From Lentisphaerota bacterium (GTDB taxonomy: Bacteria > Verrucomicrobiota > Kiritimatiellia > RFP12 > UBA1067): 9,555 nucleotides of DNA. This document shows, one piece after another, positions 1 to 6,934 of the stretch. A model generated the notes under the pieces. That model was not told where the DNA came from, ran no database searches, and saw only the letters and a list, made by a program, of their open reading frames with translations. Both the position numbers and the translations under genes were made by a program. Each line of letters starts with the position of its first letter. Within the stretch, counting starts at the first letter, position 1. The stretch covers positions 1 to 9,555 of the forward strand of contig SUVZ01000119.1 in the NCBI GenBank assembly GCA_015061765.1, given 5' to 3'.

Positions 1-615
1 GTCGCAAATCTCGATGTTCGTGATGAAGCGGCCGCGCTTCTCGACGCGAAGCATGGGCTCCTCGCCATCCTTCCACTCCGCGACGGAGACGCGTCCGCAG
101 AGCACGCCCGTATCGACGCCGACATAGGGAAGCGGCTCCGTGAGCGCGAAGGATCCGCGCCACGTCTTGCCGGACGGATTGCCGGGAGCGCAGAGGGTCA
201 TGTACTTTGTCTTCTGCTCGGGAGTTCCCATTTCGGCTATGGGGCCCATTGCGAGGTCATTCACGAAGGAAGAGGTTGCTGCGCCATTGTCGACCCATGC
301 CGTCTCGTACGTGACGAGCGACATCGCCAGGTTGCGAGGGCCCTCGAAGAGACCGCCGCAGTCGGCGTTGAGAGTGGCGGCGGTCATGCCGGATGCGTCG
401 AACGCATCGAAGAGCGACTGCTTCTCGGGCGTCCACTCGTGCGTAAAGCGCTGCCCGTTCGCGACGAGGCGTGCAACCACGGAACGGGCCGTCTGCCGTG
501 CGCCGGCGATCGCCATCTGTATATCGTAGCGCTCCGCGAAACGCCACATGATCTGGCGCACTTCATCGCCGGGGAGCATCTTCATCGTGGGGCGTTCAAC
601 CTTGTTCTCTTCCAT
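1..615 (-). CDS. Acyl-CoA dehydrogenase family protein, N-terminal part (runs off the left edge)
   Basis: Open from ATG at 615-613 to the window edge: 205 codons and no stop, so the C-terminal part is missing. Acyl-CoA dehydrogenases are FAD flavoenzymes that oxidise acyl-CoA to the 2,3-enoyl thioester. What shows the family: a helical N-terminal region with a glycine-rich stretch (NADCGGLFEGP, about residues 83-93), a segment resembling the family's MGPIAEMGTPEQKTKYM element (about 123-139), then the hallmark ALTEP at 157-161. The usual GAGSD after ALTEP is replaced by LPYVGVDTG, followed by a strand ending KRGRFITN, equivalent to the usual EKxWITN. The start follows pilB by 49 nt with only a weak purine-rich Shine-Dalgarno (AAAAGAGAA). 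No other ATG, GTG or TTG lies in frame within the spacer. No promoter is evident, so it may be read from the pilT-pilB unit, although it has no obvious link to pili. Substrate chain length cannot be judged from this fragment. Confidence 0.8.
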   Translation of the reverse strand, partial: MEENKVERPTMKMLPGDEVRQIMWRFAERYDIQMAIAGARQTARSVVARLVANGQRFTHEWTPEKQSLFDAFDASGMTAATLNADCGGLFEGPRNLAMSLVTYETAWVDNGAATSSFVNDLAMGPIAEMGTPEQKTKYMTLCAPGNPSGKTWRGSFALTEPLPYVGVDTGVLCGRVSVAEWKDGEEPMLRVEKRGRFITNIEICD

Positions 616-664
616 CTCGATTCTCTTTTCGTTTTCTGTTTGTTTCGCGACAAAACCGATGTCA

Positions 665-2374
665 TTAAGTGTAGCGGAGCACCTCGTCCACCGTGGTGTA
701 TCCGTCGAGGATGGCGCGCACGCCGTCCTCACGCATCGTACGCATGCCAAGCTCGCGCGCCTTCTCGCGGATGATGAGCGTGGGCGATCTGCGGTTGATC
801 AGCTCACGGATCGGATTGGAGATGCGGAGATATTCGAAGATTGCCTTGCGGCCCTTGTATCCGGTGCCGTTGCACGTCTTGCAGCCCTTGCCGAAATAGA
901 ACGGACGCGTGCCTATCTGGTCACGGGTGAGGGAGATGCGGTCAAGGGTCTCGTCATCCGGCTCGTAGGGCTGCTTGCACTCCTTGCAGCAGGTGCGGAG
1001 AAGACGCTGGCCAAGCACCGCCTCAAGCGTGGAAGCCACCATGTACGGCGGCACGTTCATGTCCACGAAACGCATCACCGCGCCGGCGGCGTCGTTCGTG
1101 TGCAGGGTCGAGAACACCAGATGGCCGGTGAGCGCGGCCTGAATGGCCACCTCGGCTGTTTCCAGGTCGCGGATCTCGCCGATGAGCATGATGTCCGGGT
1201 CCTGACGCAGGAACGCGCGAAGCACCTTCGGGAACGTGTTGCCGACATCATGGTTGATCGGGACCTGCACGATTCCGTCCACGTCGTATTCGACAGGCTC
1301 CTCGGCGGTGAGGATCTTGGTGTCGATGTTGTTGATGCGGCGGAGAACGGAATAGAGCGTGGTCGTCTTTCCCGAACCGGTGGGGCCCGTCACGACGATG
1401 ATGCCGTTCGGCTTCTCGATATCCATCGTGATCTGCTCGTATACGTCTTCGGCGAGGCCGACGTTCTCGAGGTCGAGCGACGTCGCGCTCTGGTCGAGAA
1501 TACGCATAACCACCGACTCGCCGTGCGCCGTCGGCAGGCACGACACGCGAAGGTCGACCGGGCGTCCGGCCACGTTGATCGCGATTCGTCCGTCCTGCGG
1601 AACGCGGCGTTCGGCGATGTTGAGTCCGGCCATGATCTTGATGCGCGAGATGATCGCGGGCGCCATGGAAACGTCCGGCGCCTTCATTGCGTACAAGGCA
1701 CCGTCCACACGGTAGCGGATCTGGAAATCCTTCTCGAAAGGCTCGATATGGATGTCGGCCGCACGATCGACTACGCCCTGATAGAGAATCAGGTTCACGA
1801 ACTTGATGACGGCGTTGTTGTTTGCCGCGCCTTCGAGCGACGCGACGTCGTTGGGGTCGCTCTTGAGAGTGTCGTCCTGATCCATGCCGGAGCCGAGGGA
1901 CTTGAGCATGTCCGCGACGGAGTCGGTGTCGTCGCCGTAGTACTGGGCGATGCGGCCGTGCACGTCGGCCTCGCGCGCCATCACGAAGCGCACTTCCTTG
2001 GTCAGCACGAACGAAAGCTCGTCCGACACGCGGGGGTCGATGAGATCGCTCGTGGCGAGGGTCACGCTCGTATCGTCCGCCGCAACGGCCAGGACGTTGT
2101 ACATGCGCGCGACGGAAGTGGGGATGGACTGGACGGTATCGGTGTCAAGCGTAAGCTCGGAAAGATCGATCACGTCGCATCCCTGATACGCCGCCATCAT
2201 TCCGAGGAGGTCGTCCTCCATCACATATTCGCCGTCGATCAGAATCTGGCGCAGCGTCTTGCCCGTGGGGTTCTTCGACTCTTCGAGGATCGTATCCACC
2301 TGTCCGTCGTCCAGAACTCCATTCTGAACGAGAAGATCCAAAAGAGGGTCGAGAGGTTTGTTGATATCAGACAT
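665..2374 (-). CDS. pilB: PilB/GspE-type assembly ATPase (type IV pilus extension motor)
   Basis: Cytoplasmic hexameric ATPase that drives pilin assembly at the inner membrane. The 569 residues match the usual PilB/GspE length. Residues 1 to about 150 form the T2SSE N-terminal domain. The ATPase core has Walker A GPTGSGKT at 330-337, an aspartate box TAEEPVEY at 356-363, Walker B IMLIGEIRD at 395-403 and a histidine box GHLVFSTLHT at 417-426. A four-cysteine zinc site, typical of PilB/GspE and absent from PilT, is seen as C463-x2-C466 and C498-x2-C501. ATG 2374 is preceded by a good Shine-Dalgarno (GAAGGAAG, 2388-2381, 6-nt spacer). It follows pilT by 24 nt, so the two are almost certainly co-transcribed. 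GspE of a type II secretion system is the alternative; the pilT partner favours PilB. No pilC, pilM-Q or pilin gene lies within the window. Confidence 0.93.
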   Translation of the reverse strand: MSDINKPLDPLLDLLVQNGVLDDGQVDTILEESKNPTGKTLRQILIDGEYVMEDDLLGMMAAYQGCDVIDLSELTLDTDTVQSIPTSVARMYNVLAVAADDTSVTLATSDLIDPRVSDELSFVLTKEVRFVMAREADVHGRIAQYYGDDTDSVADMLKSLGSGMDQDDTLKSDPNDVASLEGAANNNAVIKFVNLILYQGVVDRAADIHIEPFEKDFQIRYRVDGALYAMKAPDVSMAPAIISRIKIMAGLNIAERRVPQDGRIAINVAGRPVDLRVSCLPTAHGESVVMRILDQSATSLDLENVGLAEDVYEQITMDIEKPNGIIVVTGPTGSGKTTTLYSVLRRINNIDTKILTAEEPVEYDVDGIVQVPINHDVGNTFPKVLRAFLRQDPDIMLIGEIRDLETAEVAIQAALTGHLVFSTLHTNDAAGAVMRFVDMNVPPYMVASTLEAVLGQRLLRTCCKECKQPYEPDDETLDRISLTRDQIGTRPFYFGKGCKTCNGTGYKGRKAIFEYLRISNPIRELINRRSPTLIIREKARELGMRTMREDGVRAILDGYTTVDEVLRYT

Positions 2375-2398
2375 CTTGGACTTCCTTCAAACCGGGCG

Positions 2399-3490
2399 TC
2401 AGCGGCCCATGTCATCCTTGAGCTTTGCGACGACGCCGTCGGGATCCTGCGACTTCGTGATCAGGTCCTCGTACGTTATGTATCCATTCCTGTAGTGTTC
2501 AAGCAGACTGTTGTCGAGCGTGACCATGCCGAATTTCGCACCCGTCTGCATGTCGGACTTGATCATGTTCGTCTTGTTGTCGCGGATGCGGCTCTGGATT
2601 GCGGGCGTGGACACCATGATCTCGAACGCCGCGATGCGGCCGTTGACCTCGCCGTTCGGTTCCTGCTTCGGCAAAAGTATCTGGGAGATGACTGCCTGCA
2701 GGCCGGCGGCAAGCTGCGTGCGTATCTGCTGCTGCTGGTTCGTCGGGAACGCGTCCACGATGCGGTCGATCGTCTCCGCGGCGCCGGTCGTGTGAAGCGT
2801 ACCGAACACGAGATGGCCAGTTTCGGCGGCGGAGATCGCTGCGGCGATCGTCTCAAGGTCGCGCATTTCGCCAACGAGAATCACATCAGGGTCCTGACGC
2901 AGCGCACGGCGGATCGCCTCCGCGAAACTCGGGACGTCCGCGCCGACCTCACGCTGGGTGACGAGGGACTTCTGCGACGTATGGTAGAATTCGATCGGGT
3001 CCTCAATCGTGATGATGTGGACGCCGCGCTCCTTGTTGATCACGTCAAGCATGGACGCGAGCGTCGTGGACTTGCCGGAGCCCGTAGGACCCGTCACGAG
3101 CACAAGACCGCGCGGCTTGAAGAGAAGTTCGCGCACGGTGCCGGGAAGGCCGAGCTTCTCGAGCGTCATGAGCCTCGAGGGAATCATGCGGAGCACGGCG
3201 CCCCAGTTCTTGCGCTCCTTGAACACGCTGACACGGAAGCGGGTGCCGTCCTCGTGAGAGAGGGCGAAGTCCGCGCCGCCATTGCGCTCGACCTCCTCTA
3301 TCTGGGCATCGTTGCACATCTGGCGGCAGAGTTCAAACGTATCCTCCGGCGTGAGTATCTCGTCCGAAATGGGCTGAAGTTCGCCGTGGACACGCAATTC
3401 CGGCGGCATGTTGGCACGTACGTGAAGGTCGGACGCCCCATACTCGATCGTTGCGTCCAACAGGTCTCTCACCGTTATCTCTGTCGCCAT
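2399..3490 (-). CDS. pilT: PilT-type twitching motility ATPase (type IV pilus retraction motor)
   Basis: Hexameric cytoplasmic ATPase that powers pilus depolymerisation, hence twitching and DNA uptake. The 363 residues are close to the usual 345-370. An N-terminal PAS-like domain (about 1-100) is followed by a RecA-like core: Walker A GPTGSGKS at 134-141, aspartate box TIEDPIEF at 161-168, Walker B ILVGEMRD at 204-211, histidine box GHLVFGTLHT at 225-234. The C-terminal AIQSRIRDNKT (297-307) corresponds to the PilT-specific AIRNLIRE element needed for retraction. There is no cysteine zinc site, separating it from the neighbouring PilB. ATG 3490 is chosen because AAAGGAAAG stands 7 nt before it; a longer in-frame version from TTG 3520 would start at the predicted transcript end with no ribosome site. 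It is first in a pilT-pilB unit. PilU is a possible alternative. Confidence 0.93.
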   Translation of the reverse strand: MATEITVRDLLDATIEYGASDLHVRANMPPELRVHGELQPISDEILTPEDTFELCRQMCNDAQIEEVERNGGADFALSHEDGTRFRVSVFKERKNWGAVLRMIPSRLMTLEKLGLPGTVRELLFKPRGLVLVTGPTGSGKSTTLASMLDVINKERGVHIITIEDPIEFYHTSQKSLVTQREVGADVPSFAEAIRRALRQDPDVILVGEMRDLETIAAAISAAETGHLVFGTLHTTGAAETIDRIVDAFPTNQQQQIRTQLAAGLQAVISQILLPKQEPNGEVNGRIAAFEIMVSTPAIQSRIRDNKTNMIKSDMQTGAKFGMVTLDNSLLEHYRNGYITYEDLITKSQDPDGVVAKLKDDMGR

Positions 3491-3497
3491 GCTGAAA

Positions 3498-3506
3498 CTT
3501 TCCTTT
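3498..3506 (-). promoter_or_regulatory. Ribosome binding site deciding the pilT start
   Basis: Minus strand AAAGGAAAG, 7 nt upstream of ATG 3490. It fixes the pilT start and rules out the longer in-frame TTG start at 3520. The metK site (AGGAAAG, 6912-6906) is nearly the same sequence. Confidence 0.75.
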
Positions 3507-3519
3507 CTCCGTTTTTGCA

Positions 3520-3541
3520 AATGTGATGATTATATCACATT
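3520..3541. promoter_or_regulatory. 22-bp inverted repeat overlapping the pilT -10 box (candidate operator)
   Basis: Perfect 8-bp arms AATGTGAT (3520-3527) and ATCACATT (3534-3541) around a 6-nt spacer. The TGTGA/TCACA half-sites match those of the CRP/FNR family, but they are 8 bp apart rather than the 6 bp of canonical CRP sites. It covers the -10 box and the predicted start, so a bound protein would most simply repress. It is not followed by a T-tract on either strand, so it does not look like an intrinsic terminator. Which protein would bind is unknown. Confidence 0.5.
3529..3537 (-). promoter_or_regulatory. Extended -10 promoter for pilT-pilB
   Basis: Minus strand reads TGATATAAT: a perfect sigma-70 -10 hexamer TATAAT (3534-3529) with the TG of an extended -10 one base upstream. 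No convincing -35 hexamer is found at 16-18 bp, as expected for extended -10 promoters. Standard spacing puts the transcript start near A3522, giving a leader of about 32 nt that contains the pilT ribosome site. The element lies inside the inverted repeat at 3520-3541. Confidence 0.6.
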
Positions 3542-3594
3542 ATCCATCTATTATTTATTCACTTTTTCTGGAGGTGATGAAACGCCACGGTCCT

Positions 3595-4872
3595 TCACCC
3601 ACCGGCTCCATTCGCCGTCGGACAGATCAGAAACACTTTGTCGCCCACCCGGCAGCGAGGCGCAGGAAATGTCACCCATGTACCCTTCTCGGCTGTTTCT
3701 GGAATCTCATCGTCACGGCGAAGCGATTCAACCCTAAACTCCTGTACACCCGTGGTGGGACCATGAACCTGCACCAGGTCGCCAACCCTCAACTCCGCAT
3801 CCTGTATCTTCACCTGCGCGATCTTCGCCTTGAGAAAATAGTCCAGCACGACGCCGGAATGGCGCTTCACCTCCTTTGCGAACGAATTCGGGCCAGACGT
3901 GAACTGTTCAACGCCGGGACGTCCGAAATACAGTCCGCTCGAATATTCGCGGTGGAAGAACCGGCGGGTGCGCTCGACAAGCGTCTCGGCTAACTCTGGA
4001 GTGAACGTCCCCGACCTGACGGCATCCACTGCCTCGCGATACGCGCCAACGACCGTCATCACATATTCGGGATTGCGCGCGCGTCCCTCGATCTTGAACG
4101 ACGCAATGCCCGCCTCGATTAGCCTGTCCACAAACGGAAGCGAACACAGATCCTTCGCAGACAGGACGGTGTGCGGCGTCACGGTGAACTCGGTATCGGA
4201 TGAATGGACCGGTTCCCCATCCCCGTCTGAATACAGATCGACGGCCTTCAGGACGAAGGTGCGGCGACACGGCTGGCGGCACTCCCCGCGGCTGGCGCTG
4301 CAACCGTAGGCTTCATGACTCATCAGGCATCGTCCGCTCTCGGCCACGCACTGTGCGCCATGCACAAAGCATTCAACCTCAAGCCCGCCGTCGCGGACAA
4401 TGCGACTGACCTCGTCAAGAGTGCATTCGCGGGCGAGTACAACGCGCGTCGCACCCTGCTCCTTGAGGAACTTCACCGCCGTGGAGTTCGATATGCTCAT
4501 CTGGGTGGAGACGTGAAACGGTACACCATGCCTCTTGCACATCGCGACAACGCCCCAGTCAGCCACGATGAATGCATCCACGTACGGCTTCGCTGCCGCG
4601 ATGAGTGCATCGACCTTACCGGCCTCGTCCTCGAAGATGATCGAATTAAGGGTTAGATAGCGTTTTACAGGGATGCGTCCCGGCCGGGCCCTCTCGCAGC
4701 GCCGTTTGATTTCGGGCAGATCGGCAAACGTAAAGTTTATTCCCGCACGCTGCCGCATGTTGAACTCACCCAGACCGAAATAGACCGCGTCCGCCCCTGC
4801 GTCAAGCGCGGCCTGCAGACACGTCATATCGCCTGCAGGCGCAAGTATCTCCACACTGTCAGCCGTGCACAT
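3595..4872 (-). CDS. Peptidase U32 family protein (probable RNA-modifying hydroxylase)
   Basis: Although annotated as peptidases, characterised U32 proteins of this size act in RNA hydroxylation (TrhP/YegQ: 5-hydroxyuridine-34 in tRNA; RlhA: 23S rRNA C2501). The protein has 425 residues. It opens with the TIM-barrel-like start EILAPAGD (8-15) and DAVYFG (28-33). The U32 signature region begins FVHGAQC (169-175) and carries C175, C182, C198 and C202, the cysteines expected to hold an iron-sulfur cluster. An extra C191 lies among them. KIEGR (260-264) follows, and a C-terminal beta-rich domain occupies about 338-417. ATG 4872 overlaps the tadA stop by 1 nt (TAATG) and has GGGGA 8 nt upstream, inside tadA; coupling to tadA is likely. 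Extension upstream would only run through tadA out of frame. TrhP-like is my preferred reading because of length and the tadA linkage, but RlhA-like cannot be excluded. Confidence 0.85.
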   Translation of the reverse strand: MCTADSVEILAPAGDMTCLQAALDAGADAVYFGLGEFNMRQRAGINFTFADLPEIKRRCERARPGRIPVKRYLTLNSIIFEDEAGKVDALIAAAKPYVDAFIVADWGVVAMCKRHGVPFHVSTQMSISNSTAVKFLKEQGATRVVLARECTLDEVSRIVRDGGLEVECFVHGAQCVAESGRCLMSHEAYGCSASRGECRQPCRRTFVLKAVDLYSDGDGEPVHSSDTEFTVTPHTVLSAKDLCSLPFVDRLIEAGIASFKIEGRARNPEYVMTVVGAYREAVDAVRSGTFTPELAETLVERTRRFFHREYSSGLYFGRPGVEQFTSGPNSFAKEVKRHSGVVLDYFLKAKIAQVKIQDAELRVGDLVQVHGPTTGVQEFRVESLRRDDEIPETAEKGTWVTFPAPRCRVGDKVFLICPTANGAGG

Positions 4873-5411
4873 TATGCCAATCCCCGCTCTGGAGTCTGTC
4901 TCGACCCGTCGCGCCGGCGGCGAAAGAAATCGCGCAGGATAAGAAGCGACTCGGCCTCCATCACGCCCGTTACGATCTCCGGATGGTGGTTGATGCCGGG
5001 ATGTCCAAAGATGTTGAACACCGTGCCGCCGCCCCGCTTCGGATCCGACACGCCCCAGACTACGGTTGAGACGCGCGCAAGGATTATCGCTCCCGCACAC
5101 ATCGGACAAGGCTCCTTCGTGACATACAGACGCGTCCCGGTGAGGCGCCACGCCCCTTTCGTCGCCGCCGCCGAGGTCAGCGCAAGCATCTCGGCATGCG
5201 CCGTCGCATCCTTGAGCATTTCCGGCTGGTTATGGGCGCGCGCAAGAATCCGGGCCGTACAGGGATCGGGGTCGAACTCCCCTTCCCTTCCGCCTTCAGC
5301 CGGCGCAGGCTCGACTATCACGCAGCCTGTCGGCACCTCACCATCGGCGGCGGCCTTTTCCGCCTCGCGGAGTGCAAGCGACATGAAATATCTGTCGAAC
5401 TCGGATGTCAC
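4872..5411 (-). CDS. tadA: tRNA-specific adenosine deaminase TadA
   Basis: Zinc enzyme deaminating A34 of tRNA-Arg(ACG) to inosine, normally essential for reading CGN codons. The 179 residues carry the cytidine/deoxycytidylate deaminase zinc signatures: HAE at 72-74 (zinc ligand and catalytic glutamate) and PCPMC at 101-105 (two cysteine ligands). The C-terminal region NHHPEIVTGVMEAES (141-155) is TadA-like. GTG 5411 is chosen because the residues after it align with known TadA N-termini and it overlaps the yggU stop by 4 nt (GTGA); ATG 5384 is an alternative that would trim nine residues. It is odd in having about 17 extra residues, rich in Pro, Gly, Glu and Asp (about 34-54), between the first two core strands, where E. 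coli and B. subtilis TadA have a four-residue turn. This explains much of the extra length. It lies between yggU and the U32 gene, overlapping both. Confidence 0.92.
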   Translation of the reverse strand: MTSEFDRYFMSLALREAEKAAADGEVPTGCVIVEPAPAEGGREGEFDPDPCTARILARAHNQPEMLKDATAHAEMLALTSAAATKGAWRLTGTRLYVTKEPCPMCAGAIILARVSTVVWGVSDPKRGGGTVFNIFGHPGINHHPEIVTGVMEAESLLILRDFFRRRRDGSRQTPERGLA

Positions 5412-5695
5412 GCTCCAACGACCTTTCTGACGGCTTCGACCGAAACGCCTGCAAGAAGTATGCGCTTCTGCTTGGATGTCTCGCCGGACTTGAACACGAC
5501 CATGCTCTTCGGAAGACCGAACGCATCCGCCAGCGTCTCTATCAGCTCCTTGTTGGCCTTGCCGTCGACAGGCGCGCACCTTATCCGCACCTTCACCGCA
5601 TCGCCGAGAAGCCCATCCACGCCAGCCTTCGATGAACGCGGCTGGGCCTTCACGTTCAGGACGACTCCATCGGCTGTTTCGGTACAGTACGCCAT
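5408..5695 (-). CDS. yggU: YggU/DUF167 family protein (UPF0235)
   Basis: Small soluble protein of 95 residues, the normal length for the DUF167/YggU family, whose biochemical role is not established. Family features: VKAQPRSSKAGV (15-26), the strand VKVRI (35-39), APVDGKAN (41-48), the helix LIETLADAFG, and the closing GETSKQKRILL (71-81). ATG 5695 is chosen because the family begins just before this strand; a longer in-frame reading to 5767 would overlap metK by 55 nt and adds unrelated residues. The ribosome site is weak. It starts 17 nt after metK and its stop overlaps the tadA GTG (GTGA), so it belongs to the same transcript and may be coupled to tadA translation. Confidence 0.88.
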   Translation of the reverse strand: MAYCTETADGVVLNVKAQPRSSKAGVDGLLGDAVKVRIRCAPVDGKANKELIETLADAFGLPKSMVVFKSGETSKQKRILLAGVSVEAVRKVVGA

Positions 5696-5712
5696 GCCGC
5701 CGGTCTTGAAGA

Positions 5713-6900
5713 TCAAGCTTTCCTGAAAGCGTCCTTGAGTGCGTCCACCTTGTCCGTGCGCTCCCACGGGAACACCTTGCGTCCGAAGTGTCCGTATGCA
5801 GCCGTATCCTCGTATTTCCAGCCCTTCGGCGTCGTGAGAGCAAGCGCCTCGGTGAGGGCGTACGGACGGAAATCGAATATCCTGCCCGAAAGAAGCATCT
5901 TCTCGATCTGCGCATTGGTGACGCCATGGGAGGTTCCGTAGGTCTTTACGCAGATGGACACGGGCTTGTCTACGCCGATAGCGTACGCAACCTGTATCTG
6001 GCAGCGGTCGGCAAGGCCTGCGGCCACGATGTTCTTCGCCGCATAGCGCGCATAGTAGGCGGCGCTGCGGTCAACCTTGGAGGGATCCTTTCCGGAGAAC
6101 GCTCCGCCACCGTGTGCGGCCATGCCGCCATAGGTGTCGACAATGATCTTGCGTCCGGTGAGACCGGAGTCTCCGCACGGGCCGCCAACCACGAACTTGC
6201 CTGTCGGGTTGATGTAGAACCTGGTGCGGTTAGTCAGAAGCTTCGTCTTTGAGAGAAAGGCATACGCCGCCTCCTTCATGGCCGCATAGCATTTCGCGTT
6301 CGCGCCCTCTTCGGTCGTCTGATGGGAAAGCACCACAGTCTCGATGGAGAGCGGCTTGCCGTTCTCGTAGATGACAGAAATCTGCCCCTTGGAGTCTGGA
6401 CGAAGGAAGGGCAGAGTCCCCTTCCTGCGGAGCTTTGCGAAATGCTCAAGAAGCGAATGCGAATACATGATCGTCGCCGGCATCAGCTCCTTGGTCTCGT
6501 TCGTGGCATAGCCGAACATCATGCCCTGATCGCCAGCGCCTTGCTTCGCCTTTGTCTTGCGGTTCACGCCACGGGCGATGTCCGGACTCTGCCCGTGAAG
6601 CGCGCTCATGTACGTAAGCGATTCCCACGAGAACCCCTCTGCGGCGCAGTCGTAGCCGATTTTCTTCACGACCTTGCGCGCAATGGCGCCGGTATCTATA
6701 TCCTTGAAACCACGGCACGTGATTTCCCCTGCGTTGACAACGAGATCAGGTGCGACCATCGTCTCGCAGGCGACACGCGCATTGGAATCCTTGGCAAGGC
6801 AAGCATCGAGAATGGCGTCCGATATCTGGTCGGCGACCTTGTCGGGATGGCCCTCCGATACCGACTCCGAAGTAAATACATGGCGATGTGCGTCTTTCAT
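5713..6900 (-). CDS. metK: S-adenosylmethionine synthetase
   Basis: Makes S-adenosylmethionine, phosphate and pyrophosphate from methionine and ATP; cytosolic homotetramer in studied bacteria. The 395 residues cover the whole family length (E. coli 384). Signatures are all intact: GHPDKVADQISDA at 17-29 (ATP/metal site), GAGDQGMMFGYA at 121-132, GGGAFSGKDPSKVDRS at 264-279, and the conserved C-terminal AAYGHFGR at 367-374. ATG 6900 has AGGAAAG with a 5-nt spacer. It starts 34 nt after proA and ends 17 nt before yggU. No SAM riboswitch or terminator is visible in the 34-nt spacer, so expression probably follows the upstream proA promoter. Confidence 0.97.
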   Translation of the reverse strand: MKDAHRHVFTSESVSEGHPDKVADQISDAILDACLAKDSNARVACETMVAPDLVVNAGEITCRGFKDIDTGAIARKVVKKIGYDCAAEGFSWESLTYMSALHGQSPDIARGVNRKTKAKQGAGDQGMMFGYATNETKELMPATIMYSHSLLEHFAKLRRKGTLPFLRPDSKGQISVIYENGKPLSIETVVLSHQTTEEGANAKCYAAMKEAAYAFLSKTKLLTNRTRFYINPTGKFVVGGPCGDSGLTGRKIIVDTYGGMAAHGGGAFSGKDPSKVDRSAAYYARYAAKNIVAAGLADRCQIQVAYAIGVDKPVSICVKTYGTSHGVTNAQIEKMLLSGRIFDFRPYALTEALALTTPKGWKYEDTAAYGHFGRKVFPWERTDKVDALKDAFRKA

Positions 6901-6934
6901 TGCAACTTTCCTGTTCTTGAAATTAAAGTTCTTG

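Noticed and set aside
548..3526. A plus-strand open frame of 992 codons spanning the whole pilT-pilB region
   Set aside because: It lies exactly opposite the codons of pilB and pilT, which share one frame because the 24-nt spacer keeps register. It is open only because those genes lack TTA, CTA and TCA. The translation is rich in Arg, His, Val and Leu with no recognisable domain, whereas the minus strand encodes two textbook ATPases.
3520..3541. The AATGTGAT/ATCACATT inverted repeat as an intrinsic terminator for the U32 gene
   Set aside because: AT-rich stem with no T-run following on the minus strand (TTGCAAAAAC), and it contains a perfect extended -10 element.
3520..3541. The same repeat as a canonical CRP site
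   Set aside because: TGTGA and TCACA are 8 bp apart instead of 6. Only the half-sites match.
3523..3993. Plus-strand open frame of 156 codons with a strong GGAGGTGAT upstream of an internal ATG
   Set aside because: It is antisense to the end of the U32 gene, has no recognisable domain, and the Shine-Dalgarno-like sequence is only about 2 nt from its ATG, too close for normal initiation.
4873..5151. N-terminal extension of the U32 protein
   Set aside because: The frame is open but lies over tadA; its translation shows no U32 similarity before MCTADSVEILAPAGD, and the TAATG junction with a GGGGA site explains the start.
5412..5927. Longer in-frame TadA reaching back to 5927
   Set aside because: The upstream part is the out-of-frame shadow of yggU and metK, an Arg/Ser-rich translation without deaminase similarity.
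6901..6934. A SAM riboswitch in front of metK
   Set aside because: The proA-metK spacer is only 34 nt, far too short, and holds just a ribosome binding site.
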